Assembly (NCBI GenBank): GCA_946803715.1
Contig: CAMPET010000014.1
Location: 62,019-75,263, forward strand
Reading direction: 5' to 3'
DNA from: Beroe ovata
Lineage: Eukaryota; Ctenophora; Nuda; Beroida; Beroidae
Length of the DNA stretch: 13,245 nucleotides
The notes below the pieces were generated by a model. The model was given only the letters and a program-made list of their open reading frames with translations. It searched no databases and was not told the DNA's origin. The translations under genes were made by a program, and so were the position numbers. The first letter of the stretch is position 1. Every line of letters starts with the position of its first letter. This document shows, in pieces, positions 1-8,215 of the stretch.

Positions 1-33
<33 letters not shown>
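1..33. repeat. (CA)n microsatellite
   Basis: Uninterrupted CA dinucleotides run from the left edge to position 33. On the minus strand this is a TG tract that begins at the splice donor of the neighbouring gene, which reads GTAAGTGTGTG from position 37 downward. The repeat therefore lies at the very start of an intron. Its full length is unknown because the window cuts it. Confidence 0.95.
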
Positions 34-35
<2 letters not shown>

Positions 36-37
36 AC

Positions 38-526
38 CGACAGGGTTTAAGAGGGGAGTGTACTGCCGGAAGTCGATGATGTAAATCTTTCTGGCGTCCA
101 CATCGCTCTGCTGTGCCTCTACCGGAACCTTGATCTGGAGTGAAATCCTCTCCTGATCCAACTCGTCAAGGTACACGTCAAACATGCTGATCGTAGCCTT
201 CACTGGATCCCGGGCATCGATTGTAAGCTGGAATAACACAGGAATTGATGTGTGATTAGAAAAAATATACTGCATGTGGTCATTACATTACATGTGGTGC
301 CTACCATGTGACATCTATAGTCATTGAAAACAAGAATGCACATGCCAAGTGACATGCGAAAACAACACATCAATTTCAGACAGTCTGATGAACGTCCGGT
401 TTTGGATTCCCTACTCACCTCGAGCACTTGGTCATCATCGATGGTTGAACCGAACTCCTGTCCCGAAACACAGGCCGTGTGCAGTAGGGCAAGTAGTAGA
501 GCCCGTGACAACAGCAGTACTGACAT
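38..526 (-). CDS. N-terminal part of an unrecognised secreted or membrane protein (partial, two exons)
   Basis: Coding exons 419-526 (36 codons) and 38-227 (63 codons plus one base) are joined across a 191-nt intron, 228-418, with donor GAG|gtgagt and acceptor attccag|CTT. The joined frame stays open and leaves through a second donor, GTCG|gtaagt, at 38/37. The start codon at 524-526 has a good context (ACCATGT). Residues 1 to about 22 form a classic signal peptide: a short polar start, a Leu/Ala-rich core with the run ALLLALLH, and a small-residue end, VSG, before QEFG. The mature part begins acidic (STIDDDQVLE), then alternates hydrophobic and charged residues as an extracellular beta-rich domain would (ISLQIKVPVE, KIYIIDFRQY). 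I do not recognise the family. The protein continues beyond the left edge, so a type I or multi-pass membrane protein is possible. The exon structure is well supported; the function is unknown. Confidence 0.75.
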
Positions 527-540
527 GGTAGCGCACAGTA

Positions 541-1242
541 TCTGACACGGAATGGAAAAGGTTAAGAAAAGAACTGAATGCTAGAGGTGGTGCCATGTCA
601 CCTCGTGATAAGATATCTTATCAGCAAAGATAAGGTCATTCCGAGTAATCACATTTCGGTCAGATAGCATATTGCATTCCTAGATATCGCAAATTATAAT
701 TGTGATCGTGGCCCTTTCCTCTGTTTTGTGTGGCCCACTTGATTTGCTCGAAATCAATGTGACTTACTGATGCCAAAAAGGGGCAACAACCTAAAATCAT
801 AGAGGAGGGGGAAAACTAAATTTAAAGGGAGAAAAAACTTAATAAACCTTAGAACACATATTACTACTACTACTGCTATTTTCCATAATTACCTCAACCT
901 GCTTTTAACTGCCTTTTTAGGACAGCAAAAAGCGCAAACCTACATAAAATCTTGAGCCGCCATACGGCATACATGCATCCTAAACTGTACGAGCATGCTC
1001 TCCGGGGAATTTTCACTGCCCTTCTATTATCAGACGTATATCAGGACCTGATATAATGTGACCTAATAATTAGGACACATCAAACTAGATTTCGATTATG
1101 TAGCAGTAACGTTAACAATACAGCGTTAAATTCTGGATAGGTTTACCGAACAATGACAATTCCCATTCTGTAAAACTACTGAAAAGTGAAGATAAATGAT
1201 AATAATCAATAATCATACGGGATTCTGCGTCTACTGCTTACC
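541..1242 (-). other. Probable 5'-UTR intron of the signal-peptide gene
   Basis: A pyrimidine-rich tract and acceptor, ccattccgtgtcag|ATAC, ends the intron at 542, 15 nt before the start codon at 526. The best donor upstream on this strand is GTTCAG|gtaagc, with the exon ending at 1242, giving a 700-nt intron (542-1241). The sequence before the donor is stop-interrupted and has no in-frame ATG joining to the coding frame, so that exon would be non-coding. This would place the transcription start near 1250-1350 and leave only a few hundred bases between this gene and the divergent hydrolase gene. The acceptor is convincing; its pairing with this donor is inference. Confidence 0.5.
606..634. 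promoter_or_regulatory. Palindromic double GATA site plus a third GATA motif
   Basis: Positions 606-623 read TGATAAGATATCTTATCA, a perfect 18-bp palindrome with a TGATAAG motif on each strand. A further AGATAAG follows at 628-634. WGATAR is the binding motif of animal GATA transcription factors, and paired palindromic sites can bind both fingers or a dimer. The cluster lies inside the proposed 5'-UTR intron, 80 to 108 bp upstream of the signal-peptide start codon, where an intronic enhancer is plausible. Function is inferred from the motif only. Confidence 0.4.
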
Positions 1243-1621
1243 TGAACACATCTTGTCACACTGCATCCCAGTAATGAGCAGTTGAGTAGATTGCTGTCTA
1301 AATCCGGGTTACAGCGAGCTCAGATAGACCAACTAGTGATTCTTCATTCCCCAATTGTGAAAACCTGGGACTATTCCAGCGAATAATTCCAGACCACAGT
1401 ACATTGCTAGAAGGGAAATATTTATGTAAAGATTTCAAAAATGTTATTGATTCTGGTATGATTTTAAATCATCGGCCTCTTCCAGAAGAAGACTTCTGGC
1501 ATACAGATTACACAATGTACGGATTTGATGTATGCAGCAATCTTTATGAAATGCATATATCATGATAATGATCATGGAGTTTAAAAATCTCATGCGATAT
1601 TTGGTTCCCGACAGTTGAAAT
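635..1621. other. Non-coding region between divergent genes
   Basis: No coding exon is visible on either strand. Up to 1241 this is probably intron of the minus-strand signal-peptide gene; from about 1243 to 1621 it would be the shared upstream region of that gene and the plus-strand hydrolase. The sequence is AT-rich with a short TAC run near 862. I see no clear TATA box and no CpG cluster. Confidence 0.6.
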
Positions 1622-1756
1622 ATGAGACCACCAGTTACAAATGTTACATCAAGGCCCCTCTTGTGTACTGTGTTTGTCATTCTCATATTGTGTGTACAAC
1701 CTTGCCCCCTCTTTTCATATAATCTGTATTGTACTCACAACTCCACTTATTCAGAC

Positions 1757-3007
1757 ATGACGTCACTGATCAAGCTACTTCTCGTGTTAGCTGCGTGTTT
1801 TGCTCTGCCCATGATCTTGCCCGGTAACTGCAGTTTGACGGGGCTCGCACTATGGGCACTCCCGGCTTGTATCCTCTGCTATACCCTCAGATGTGTATAC
1901 ATCCTCATCAGATACTCTGACAGATTGTCAATGTCAGCGATCCCCACCCTGGTATTCCTGGACGTATGGGCACTGCTGGGAGAGATGCACATCTGGAAAC
2001 TGATCACTATTCCCCGTATAAACTCCCTGCTGGGGAGAGTACTGCGGGTCGGTCCACCATGTCCCCATGTCACTACCAGTGTGGAACAGGTCAATGAGAA
2101 CGTGTCTGTCTATGTGTATACACCTGACGTCATAGCACACCGAGGCTGCTTGCTCTACTCACACGGGGGTGGGTGGTGCTTTCTCTCGGCATGGGGGTTC
2201 TCCCATTCAGTGTCATGGATAAGCTACTATCTGGGGATGGTGGTGGTGAGTGTCGAGTACAGACTGGCGTACGAGCACCCCTTCCCAACACCACTCATTG
2301 ACTGCTACGCGGCTCTCAGGTGGGTATTCGCATCTGCTACCCACCTAGGAGTGGATCCTGGTAGAGTGTTTGTGTGTGGGGATAGTGCAGGAGGGAATCT
2401 GTCCGCAGCGCTCTGTGTACTGAACAGAGATCAGAGAGGGGAGACAGGTGATCCTGCAATAGCGGGGCAGATTCTACTCTACCCCGTTCTACAGAGTTAC
2501 ACCATGGTGCACGGCTCAATGGACTACAACAAGACCATCTTCCCATCGCCACATGGAATGAAACTGACCATGTCCATATACATGACGGGGCGTCCCGATA
2601 CTCTATCCCACGATATAGGGGATCCCGCCAGTCTTCCCGCCCCGCCCAAATTCTGGGACATGGTTGTGAAGGGGGCGGCGACACCAGAGAATTACCTCAG
2701 GGAGAGGAGCCACCTGGAGGAATACACACCGGGGACAGAATACGCGGAACTGGCTAGGAACAGCTACATCTTCCCACTTCACTCCGATGATTTGGCCGGA
2801 TTACCGCCAGCCTACGTAGTCGTGGCGGCAGCAGATACGTTACGGGACGAGGGCGAGTGGTATGCCCGATATTTGGAGTATTTTGGAGTTCCTACTGTTG
2901 TGATGGAGGTGAAACATGTGCATGGCTTCATGCATGGCTATCAGAGAAACACGGTGGCTCGAGGAGAGCTCCTGAAAATCAAGGGCTTCATTTTCAGCAT
3001 TGGCTAG
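1757..3007 (+). CDS. AADAC/NCEH1-like membrane alpha/beta hydrolase (hormone-sensitive-lipase family)
   Basis: An esterase or deacetylase expected to act on lipophilic esters or acetamides at the ER, like arylacetamide deacetylase and neutral cholesterol ester hydrolase 1. The open frame extends up to an ATG at 1622 (461 residues). I favour the ATG at 1757 (416 residues, close to the roughly 400 of AADAC) because it follows a good splice acceptor, cttattcag|ACATG, with a pyrimidine-rich lead, and gives the short N-terminal anchor typical of the family. Numbered from 1622: hydrophobic segments at about 48-66 and 74-96; oxyanion-hole motif HGGGW at 181-185; nucleophile motif GDSAGGN with Ser255; Asp405 in DTLRDEG; His434 in HVHGFMHG as the likely catalytic histidine, with His438 as the alternative. 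All triad members are present, with no frameshift. The reading frame has no introns, unlike vertebrate AADAC genes, so a retrocopy origin or intron loss is possible. Catalytic competence is well supported; the substrate is not known. Confidence 0.9.
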   Translation: MTSLIKLLLVLAACFALPMILPGNCSLTGLALWALPACILCYTLRCVYILIRYSDRLSMSAIPTLVFLDVWALLGEMHIWKLITIPRINSLLGRVLRVGPPCPHVTTSVEQVNENVSVYVYTPDVIAHRGCLLYSHGGGWCFLSAWGFSHSVSWISYYLGMVVVSVEYRLAYEHPFPTPLIDCYAALRWVFASATHLGVDPGRVFVCGDSAGGNLSAALCVLNRDQRGETGDPAIAGQILLYPVLQSYTMVHGSMDYNKTIFPSPHGMKLTMSIYMTGRPDTLSHDIGDPASLPAPPKFWDMVVKGAATPENYLRERSHLEEYTPGTEYAELARNSYIFPLHSDDLAGLPPAYVVVAAADTLRDEGEWYARYLEYFGVPTVVMEVKHVHGFMHGYQRNTVARGELLKIKGFIFSIG

Positions 3008-3220
3008 AGGATGGAAGACAGTGGATTGTTGTGTGTGTTTTCAACGCGAGAATGTGTCTTTCATAATAATGTTTGATTTCTTTCTACTATTATGAATTAT
3101 TCTCATGATCCCTTAAATGTTTCTTTACTGAAGTCGAGAAATCACGAATTATAGCAAAAAGCAAACAATTTATCATATAGAACAATTATAATCATAAAAT
3201 TTAAACTATCATTAAAAAGA

Positions 3221-3226
3221 AATAAA
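3221..3226 (+). terminator. AATAAA poly(A) signal for the hydrolase gene
   Basis: A canonical AATAAA lies 214 nt after the hydrolase stop codon in AT-rich sequence. It is the first exact match downstream and is a reasonable cleavage and polyadenylation signal, giving a 3' UTR of roughly 230 nt. Confidence 0.5.
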
Positions 3227-3720
3227 TCCATCTGGCATCCATTAATACCACTCAAATATTTAACTTCTTATCAGTCATTCCTTAATTTGAGTGTGTTGAT
3301 CAACGTGATCCCAATAATACAAATAGTTGGGTACGAAGCAACGCTGAAAGGTGAAAGAGTACCCATTCTTAAGATAGAATTTTAGCATCACTTATTTTCA
3401 TTTTAATGGCGTTATCGTATCGACTATTCAGTTCTCAAAACTCTTAGCTGAATTTTCAAGTTTTTCGGTTTAATAACAAAACCAAGCGCAAAATTAAGCA
3501 ATCACTCCATATATAACGTTCTATAATCTAACAAACGCACATAGCAAAGAGTGCATTAATAAGCACTTACAAAACCTAGCAGCAGTTGTGTACTTCCTCT
3601 GATTGAGAAGATTAAAACTGTAGCAGCTGCGATCACCAAACTCCACTTCAACACATCCGAAAACTTTACCTCGACAATGCTAGTATCAGGCGAGTGTGTG
3701 TGTCAGATAGTGTGTGTGTG
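3227..3720. other. Convergent intergenic region
   Basis: AT-rich sequence between two genes that point at each other; no coding exon is seen. Minus-strand ATTAAA variants at 3402-3407 and 3469-3474 could serve the UBAP1-like gene. A short broken TG run lies at about 3693-3720, next to that gene's stop codon. Confidence 0.5.
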
Positions 3721-4821
3721 TCAGGCATTGATTACCAGCAAGTCCAACAGTGCGTCCCTGTCTTGTGGTTTCTGTTTCAATCCCTTGACAATGTCCTGAA
3801 CAGTAAAACCCAGCTCACTGAACTGCTTGATCAGTTGAATTGTCTCCTCGTGCGGTTTTTCCGACCCGGCCAACTCAATGAGCACCGACTCCGCCACCTC
3901 TGCTGAACAATCGTGCTGCCCCATCACCTCCAGTACCTCCTTCAGAAACACGAAACACTGCTCCTGATTGTGCTCCACGCGCTGCATTGCCCTAGCCACG
4001 ACTTCTTCTGGAATTTTCGGGAAGGGGGAGTAGGAGGGTGGGAGATCGGGTTTGGCGGGCTGCGCGGGTGGTGTGTGGGCGGGTGTTGGCGGGCTGTAGG
4101 AGGGAGGAACCTCAAACCCGCTCCTAGTGCCCACTGCTGTGAATGAGTTGTGGATCTGTGGTCCGTTTGTGACGTGGATGTGACTGCCAGTATCCAGCTT
4201 CTTAGACTTGATAACTGCCGGTGCTGGAGATTGTTCCCTGTTCACTGTCGTGTAGACTGGTTCAGGTGTCGGGGTGATGTCAGTTGACACCTCGCCCACC
4301 ACCTGTGTGTACACCTCATCACCTGTGCTCTGACTAGCGAGCGACTTGTCCAGCAGAGAGTAATCGTGCGAAATATCGGGAGATAGAACCGATTTCAGCG
4401 CGTCAAAGTCACTCAGTGATTGCAGTTCCGCACCGTCAAATGGGTTGGAGTTTTGCACATCGAAAGTGTTGATTATATCATGATTATTGGTCCCTGCATC
4501 ATTCTCTTTTGGCTTGACCCCGGCCACGACCGTAGGAACAAGAACTTCCCCAGATAAGGCGAGGAACGGGTTTGTTGGATGCGCCCCCGCTGAATCGCCG
4601 AGTGCTTGTGCCGAGCACTCGCCCGGCTCAGTTTCCGGGTCCTGCGCCGCCGCCGCCGCCTCCTCGATAGCGGCAGCTTCCTCAGCAGCCGCCTGATCAG
4701 CGGCAGCTTGTTCAGCGGCTTCTCGCTCACGCTTGCTGGCTAATATAGCATTTTCTGTCTTGTATGTGTACTGAAACGAGTTTGGTGTGTTTGCACTTTG
4801 CAGAGAAATATTAGCTGCCAT
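3721..4821 (-). CDS. UBAP1: UBAP1-like ESCRT-I subunit with C-terminal SOUBA domain
   Basis: UBAP1 is the ESCRT-I subunit that sorts ubiquitinated cargo at endosomes. The 366-residue frame has no intron; its ATG context is strong (AACATGG) and an in-frame TAA lies six codons upstream. Landmarks in UBAP1 order: residues 16-30, FQYTYKTENAILASK, resemble the end of the UMA region; 30-60 is an Ala/Glu/Arg helix; NPFLALS (84-90) matches the NPILASL segment; NPFDGAELQSL (126-136) matches the conserved DPFDNLELKTI core; residues from about 268 to the end align with the SOUBA ubiquitin-binding solenoid, clearest in QLIKQFSELGFTVQDI (58th to 73rd residue of that domain). Two PPSY motifs lie at 239-242 and 261-264 in a Pro-rich linker. 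The first half of UMA, which contacts the rest of ESCRT-I, is not visible, so either an upstream exon is missing from this reading or the protein is shortened. Total length is well below the roughly 500 residues of human UBAP1. Orthology is confident from three collinear motifs. Confidence 0.88.
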   Translation of the reverse strand: MAANISLQSANTPNSFQYTYKTENAILASKREREAAEQAAADQAAAEEAAAIEEAAAAAQDPETEPGECSAQALGDSAGAHPTNPFLALSGEVLVPTVVAGVKPKENDAGTNNHDIINTFDVQNSNPFDGAELQSLSDFDALKSVLSPDISHDYSLLDKSLASQSTGDEVYTQVVGEVSTDITPTPEPVYTTVNREQSPAPAVIKSKKLDTGSHIHVTNGPQIHNSFTAVGTRSGFEVPPSYSPPTPAHTPPAQPAKPDLPPSYSPFPKIPEEVVARAMQRVEHNQEQCFVFLKEVLEVMGQHDCSAEVAESVLIELAGSEKPHEETIQLIKQFSELGFTVQDIVKGLKQKPQDRDALLDLLVINA

Positions 4822-5503
4822 GTTGAAATCAAAGTATTATATAATGAAATCTTCCGTTGAGTAAAGCAAGCATTTCGTGTTAACTGTCAAGCAAAATACT
4901 TCCATTGAAAATCAGAATATTTGCAGGCGGTCATGGAGCACAATCATTTAGGAGAAATGACTTCTAGTTTCTACCACTTGACAGAGGCATCACAAACGCA
5001 AAAAATGGCATACACAAATGAATTGTGAAACCTACAAATTGAAACACCATTTTTAAATACACAAGGCATTGAACATAGAACTTTGTGCACATAAAACTTT
5101 GTACACAATTCTTTTGTTTTATCCCGAGCAATAGTTCAACTAGTATCGAATTCTGAAGGTAAATTAATAAAAATCTTAGCAATGAAATTATTATCTAGAA
5201 TCTAGAATTCCACCTAAAAGTTTTATTCTTTGAACGTGCGTGACACTTCCTCAAAATTACATAATTTAAGTGATTGCAACTACAGAGCGAGTTTTCGTGA
5301 ATATGAACGCACGTGCGCGCGCAGTACAACAAAATTTACAGCAAACAGAAGACCCTTTGATATGGCACAATGGCACATTGGTATTTATTATTGCATCGCT
5401 ACGCTTTCGTGATGTCACCCTTGCGTCAATGTACTGACACATGGCACCCAATAAATATCACATACATAGGCATTAGGCACAAAGTAATTTTGTGGTAAAT
5501 AGA
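4822..5503. other. Region with no recognised gene
   Basis: This is upstream of the UBAP1-like gene on the minus strand and should hold its promoter. I searched the minus strand here for an exon carrying the missing UMA front half and found no convincing one. The only pattern of note is a short TCTAGAATCTAGAATTC stretch near 5193. Short frames on both strands have no protein-like composition or splice context. Confidence 0.5.
5384..5389 (-). terminator. AATAAA poly(A) signal, minus strand
   Basis: TTTATT on the plus strand is AATAAA on the minus strand, 115 nt beyond the stop codon of the candidate terminal exon at 5504-5596. Position and strand fit the end of that candidate gene. The motif is common by chance in AT-rich DNA. 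Confidence 0.3.
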
Positions 5504-6245
5504 TCAAAGTACCCAACACAACGAATGGGAACAACGAATGGCAACAATCAGGAGGTTTTGACTTATTAAGTCGACCTCAAATTCTTCCACGCTACCCTGT
5601 TTATAGCTAACCTCCAATGTTAGGCAGCTAAATATACATGCACAGTTGTCAAAGCCACAATAATGGAATATGGGGAATGTGATGAATGTTGAATAGACTC
5701 ACATTGAATCTGTGAATATCCAAATGGTAGTCCAGCTCAGGAAATCGATTACTCTGAAATAATTGATGATTTTGAGTATATATGTGATGTGAACACGGCA
5801 CACACACACATAATCATAGTTGCTAATTAACATGTGTTATGAAGTTAAGTGCCTAGCAATACAGTATCTTATTATACACTGTGCTTATTATACACTGTGC
5901 AGTATACTCAATCGGAAAATTGAGTGCATAATGCATATAACATGAAGGAATATTATGCCTCATCCACTGTTACCAGTTCTCTAACAACTAACAAGAGACT
6001 CATGAAATATATTTCACCTTGATTTGATAGCGCTTTGGAATAACAAATGGAAGGCTGTTAATATCAACATTACCTGAAACAATGGCTTGGTTACATAGAA
6101 AGTATTTAATTCAAATAGTGAATATTCAAACAGGGGATTAATTTTTCAGTCATTAACTTACTCGAGTGAGATGTAACGCCTGATGAGCTGCCACATTTTC
6201 TCAATGTTTTCTCCATATCTGATCAACATGTCGGGGAGTCCATAG
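5504..6245 (-). CDS. Candidate 3' exons of an unknown protein gene
   Basis: Three short minus-strand exons join in one frame. Exon 6162-6245 (acceptor agaag|C, donor CTCGA|gtaagt) reads YGLPDMLIRYGENIEKMW then QLIRRYISL. Exon 5703-5751 (acceptor tttcagag|T, donor AAT|gtgagt) continues DNRFPELDYHLDIHRFN. Exon 5504-5596 (acceptor ataaacag|G) reads GSVEEFEVDLISQNLLIVA and ends in TGA, with AATAAA 115 nt beyond. The introns are 410 and 106 nt. Only one frame of the first exon is open, and its phase matches the second if the cagag| acceptor is used; the simpler cag| acceptor would shift the frame. A further exon at about 6543-6581 (MFQVSGSNLNPPC, donor TGT|gtaaga) is possible. I do not recognise the family. 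The donor sites and protein-like composition are encouraging, but short exons built by eye can be chance. Confidence 0.4.
5868..5899. repeat. Two tandem copies of a 16-bp unit
   Basis: CTTATTATACACTGTG occurs twice head to tail with no mismatch. It lies in the proposed 410-nt intron of the unknown gene. No function is evident. Confidence 0.9.
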
Positions 6246-6755
6246 CTTCTCTACTTGCAAACAGGATTTAGGATAAAACATTTTATAATAAGCCATTCAC
6301 AAATTATGGGGTTTGCTTAATTCTGGACACTTTCGAGCATCAAAGCACATTAATTATGTACATCAACATATCTGCACAGGGAAAATCAGGGAAAATTTTT
6401 GGTAAATGTTTTGCCTGACATTCAGACAGAAAGACCTATTATTTATAGCAAACCTTTTAATCTTAACAGTCACCTTACCATATGATTCACTATGAACGAA
6501 AATGGAAAAAGCTTTATAGTGTGAAAATGAAAAATATCTTACACATGGCGGATTCAAGTTTGAGCCACTAACTTGAAACATCTACCCCAGCTCAACAACC
6601 ATTAGAAACTTTGCCACACATAGTTTCATGACAATCTAAAGATTGCTCATGCCCCACATGTCATGTGCCAATATGTCCATTTTAACTTATTCAAGTGATA
6701 AACTGTATGATATTATGTCACAACTTGAGGATTATTAGAATTCAGACAGTCATAA

Positions 6756-6960
6756 TACAGGGTGCATCAAAAAAGTGGACAAAAGTAAACGTCCATAATT
6801 CATATCTCAGCTTCTGTTGAGAGCTTCTGGATGAAATTTGGAGATAAAATTTGATGTGGTAGTATTGGCAATGAGTTCCCCCAACAAACACTTCAAGTCC
6901 CCATCAGCAATAAACTGAGTTTACAGTTATGTACATTTTTTACGCTGTCCATTATAATTC
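6756..6960. mobile_element. Possible transposable-element fragment
   Basis: The stretch opens with TACAGGGTGCATCAAAAAAG, resembling the CAGGGTG...CAAAA ends shared by many dispersed invertebrate repeats, and is followed by a CAGCTTCTGTTGAGAG / GATGAAATTTGG phrase of the kind often seen just inside such ends. The right boundary is uncertain; I placed it after CTGTCCATTATAATTCC. No open frame, clear terminal inverted repeat or target-site duplication is visible. The call rests on resemblance and needs a repeat-library search. Confidence 0.3.
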
Positions 6961-7395
6961 CAGTCGTGTTCAGATTTTTACTATGAAGTGTGCAGGGTAA
7001 ATAGACATCATTTACACCTTCTTCTTCTTGCTAAAAAAATCATGCAAGGACCCAAAATCAACTAATTTTGAAGAGGACCCACACACCAAGTGACTTGTAA
7101 CATGAACTATAACAAGACCATCAACATCCGGACATGTGCATAATTTAGTTGTCTTACTAGGTTATGTGCCTAGCCTGGCAAACACAATGGAGATCCTAGC
7201 TGTGCGGCATGCTTAAAAATCATGGTGTTCCATACAGATCACAGTGTCAATAATCACTCCTATTATATACTACTTTTCAGTATGGGCATAGGGATAATAA
7301 TAAATCAAGACTTTTATATGCTTCAGATGATTGAACATTGTAGACAGTGATACAAAGTCAATTGAATCAAACCCACACACTTTCTCACCACAAAT

Positions 7396-7440
7396 CTACT
7401 GACAGTTTCAAGACATTATAGTCTCTTCTTCAGGATCTCC
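7396..7440 (-). mobile_element. Possible retroelement end fragment
   Basis: On the minus strand this reads CCTGAAGAAGAGACTATAAT followed by GTCTTGAAACTGTC. The pattern CTGAAGAAG, a short hairpin-prone segment, then TGAAAC recurs near the ends of Penelope-like and related retroelements in animal genomes. Only this short signature is seen and no reverse transcriptase frame accompanies it, so this is a weak call. Confidence 0.22.
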
Positions 7441-8076
7441 ACAAAGTGTGGCCCTCGCTTCTGAGACTAGATGAAAATGATATGATGATGAAAATGATGA
7501 GATTAAAGATGAATTAGGAACTTTTATATATAGTGGCTTTTTATATCATAGTGGCTTATTGACATCTCGATCTCAAATCAATGCATAGCTGACGCTTGTG
7601 TCAGTTGGGCCTAGAGCATCTGGATTACTAGTCAACGGGATTTTGTTGTACACATGATGCATGCCCCTTATATTCAATAAAAATATGAATGTGCTCTTTA
7701 ACCATCACAACGGACATCCCAGGCATAACTCTTGTCTGGTGATGCTAGACTGCTGAGAATAAGTTTGCACAAAACAAATTTCTTGACAGGGTCTATCATC
7801 AATCGACAAGCATAACTCATATAGTACCTTACATTTCATAGGCACTTAGCTGCCTATCAATTCAAATTTAAAAGATTGATGTCTCAAAAGAATCTTTCTT
7901 TTCTGAAATATATCTTTTCATGAAGTAAATTTAAAAAGTAATAATTTAAAAAAATAGTTAATATTTATTCCCTTTCTCTTGGCTACAAAGGGGTTTTGCC
8001 TCAGAAGTCAGAAAGCCATTGAACTTTGTTAGATAAATGGTCAGCTCCTCCAATTTTCTCTAGACAAATTGCATAC

Positions 8077-8215
8077 CAATGATAACTGTTGTAGCGCCTA
8101 GTTGCCTGGCAATGCTAAGCCCAGCTGACGCGAGCTGCGAAGTGGCGAGCGTCAGCGATGAAATTTTGGCGCGCCCGCAATTCAATGAAACTCTCGGCAG
8201 GGCCCCGGCCATCAT
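8077..8215 (-). CDS. Candidate first coding exon, presequence-like
   Basis: The minus strand has ATGATGG (start at 8215 or 8212; the second ATG has A at -3 and G at +4) leading into 46 codons and then a good donor, ATTG|gtatgc, at 8077. The peptide, beginning MMAGALPRVSLNCGRAKISS and ending ARQLGATTVIIG, is rich in Ala, Ser, Leu and Arg and has no acidic residue, which resembles a mitochondrial targeting sequence. It sits in an unusually CpG-rich block, as a promoter-proximal exon would. It could be the first exon of the unknown gene ending at 5504, but intermediate exons are not established. The open frame could also be a product of the high GC content. Confidence 0.25.

Larger units (their letters stand above)
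6246..8060. other. AT-rich region without a confident gene, with mobile-element scraps
   Basis: About 1.8 kb with no long open frame. It may be intron of the unknown minus-strand gene if the CpG-rich exon near 8077-8215 belongs to it. Two stretches, described separately, look like remnants of transposable elements. There are also simple ATGATG-rich runs near 7470-7500 and a repeated TATAGTGGCTT phrase near 7528-7558. Confidence 0.5.

Noticed and set aside
1758-2132. Two perfect TGACGTCA (CRE) palindromes at 1758-1765 and 2125-2132
   Set aside because: Both lie in the coding sequence of the hydrolase, the first overlapping its start codon. Without conservation data they are more likely incidental than CREB sites.
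2337-2684. Antisense open frame of 115 codons across the hydrolase gene
   Set aside because: It lies opposite the catalytic core of a well-supported gene and has the Trp/Pro/Ser-rich composition of a shadow frame.
4473-4730. Arg-rich and Ala-rich frames on both strands over the UBAP1-like N-terminus
   Set aside because: They are out-of-frame readings of the GCC/GCA-rich segment coding the Ala/Glu helix.
4964-5182. Hydrophobic minus-strand frame, considered as the missing UMA exon
   Set aside because: The translation has no UMA-like residues and no good splice borders.
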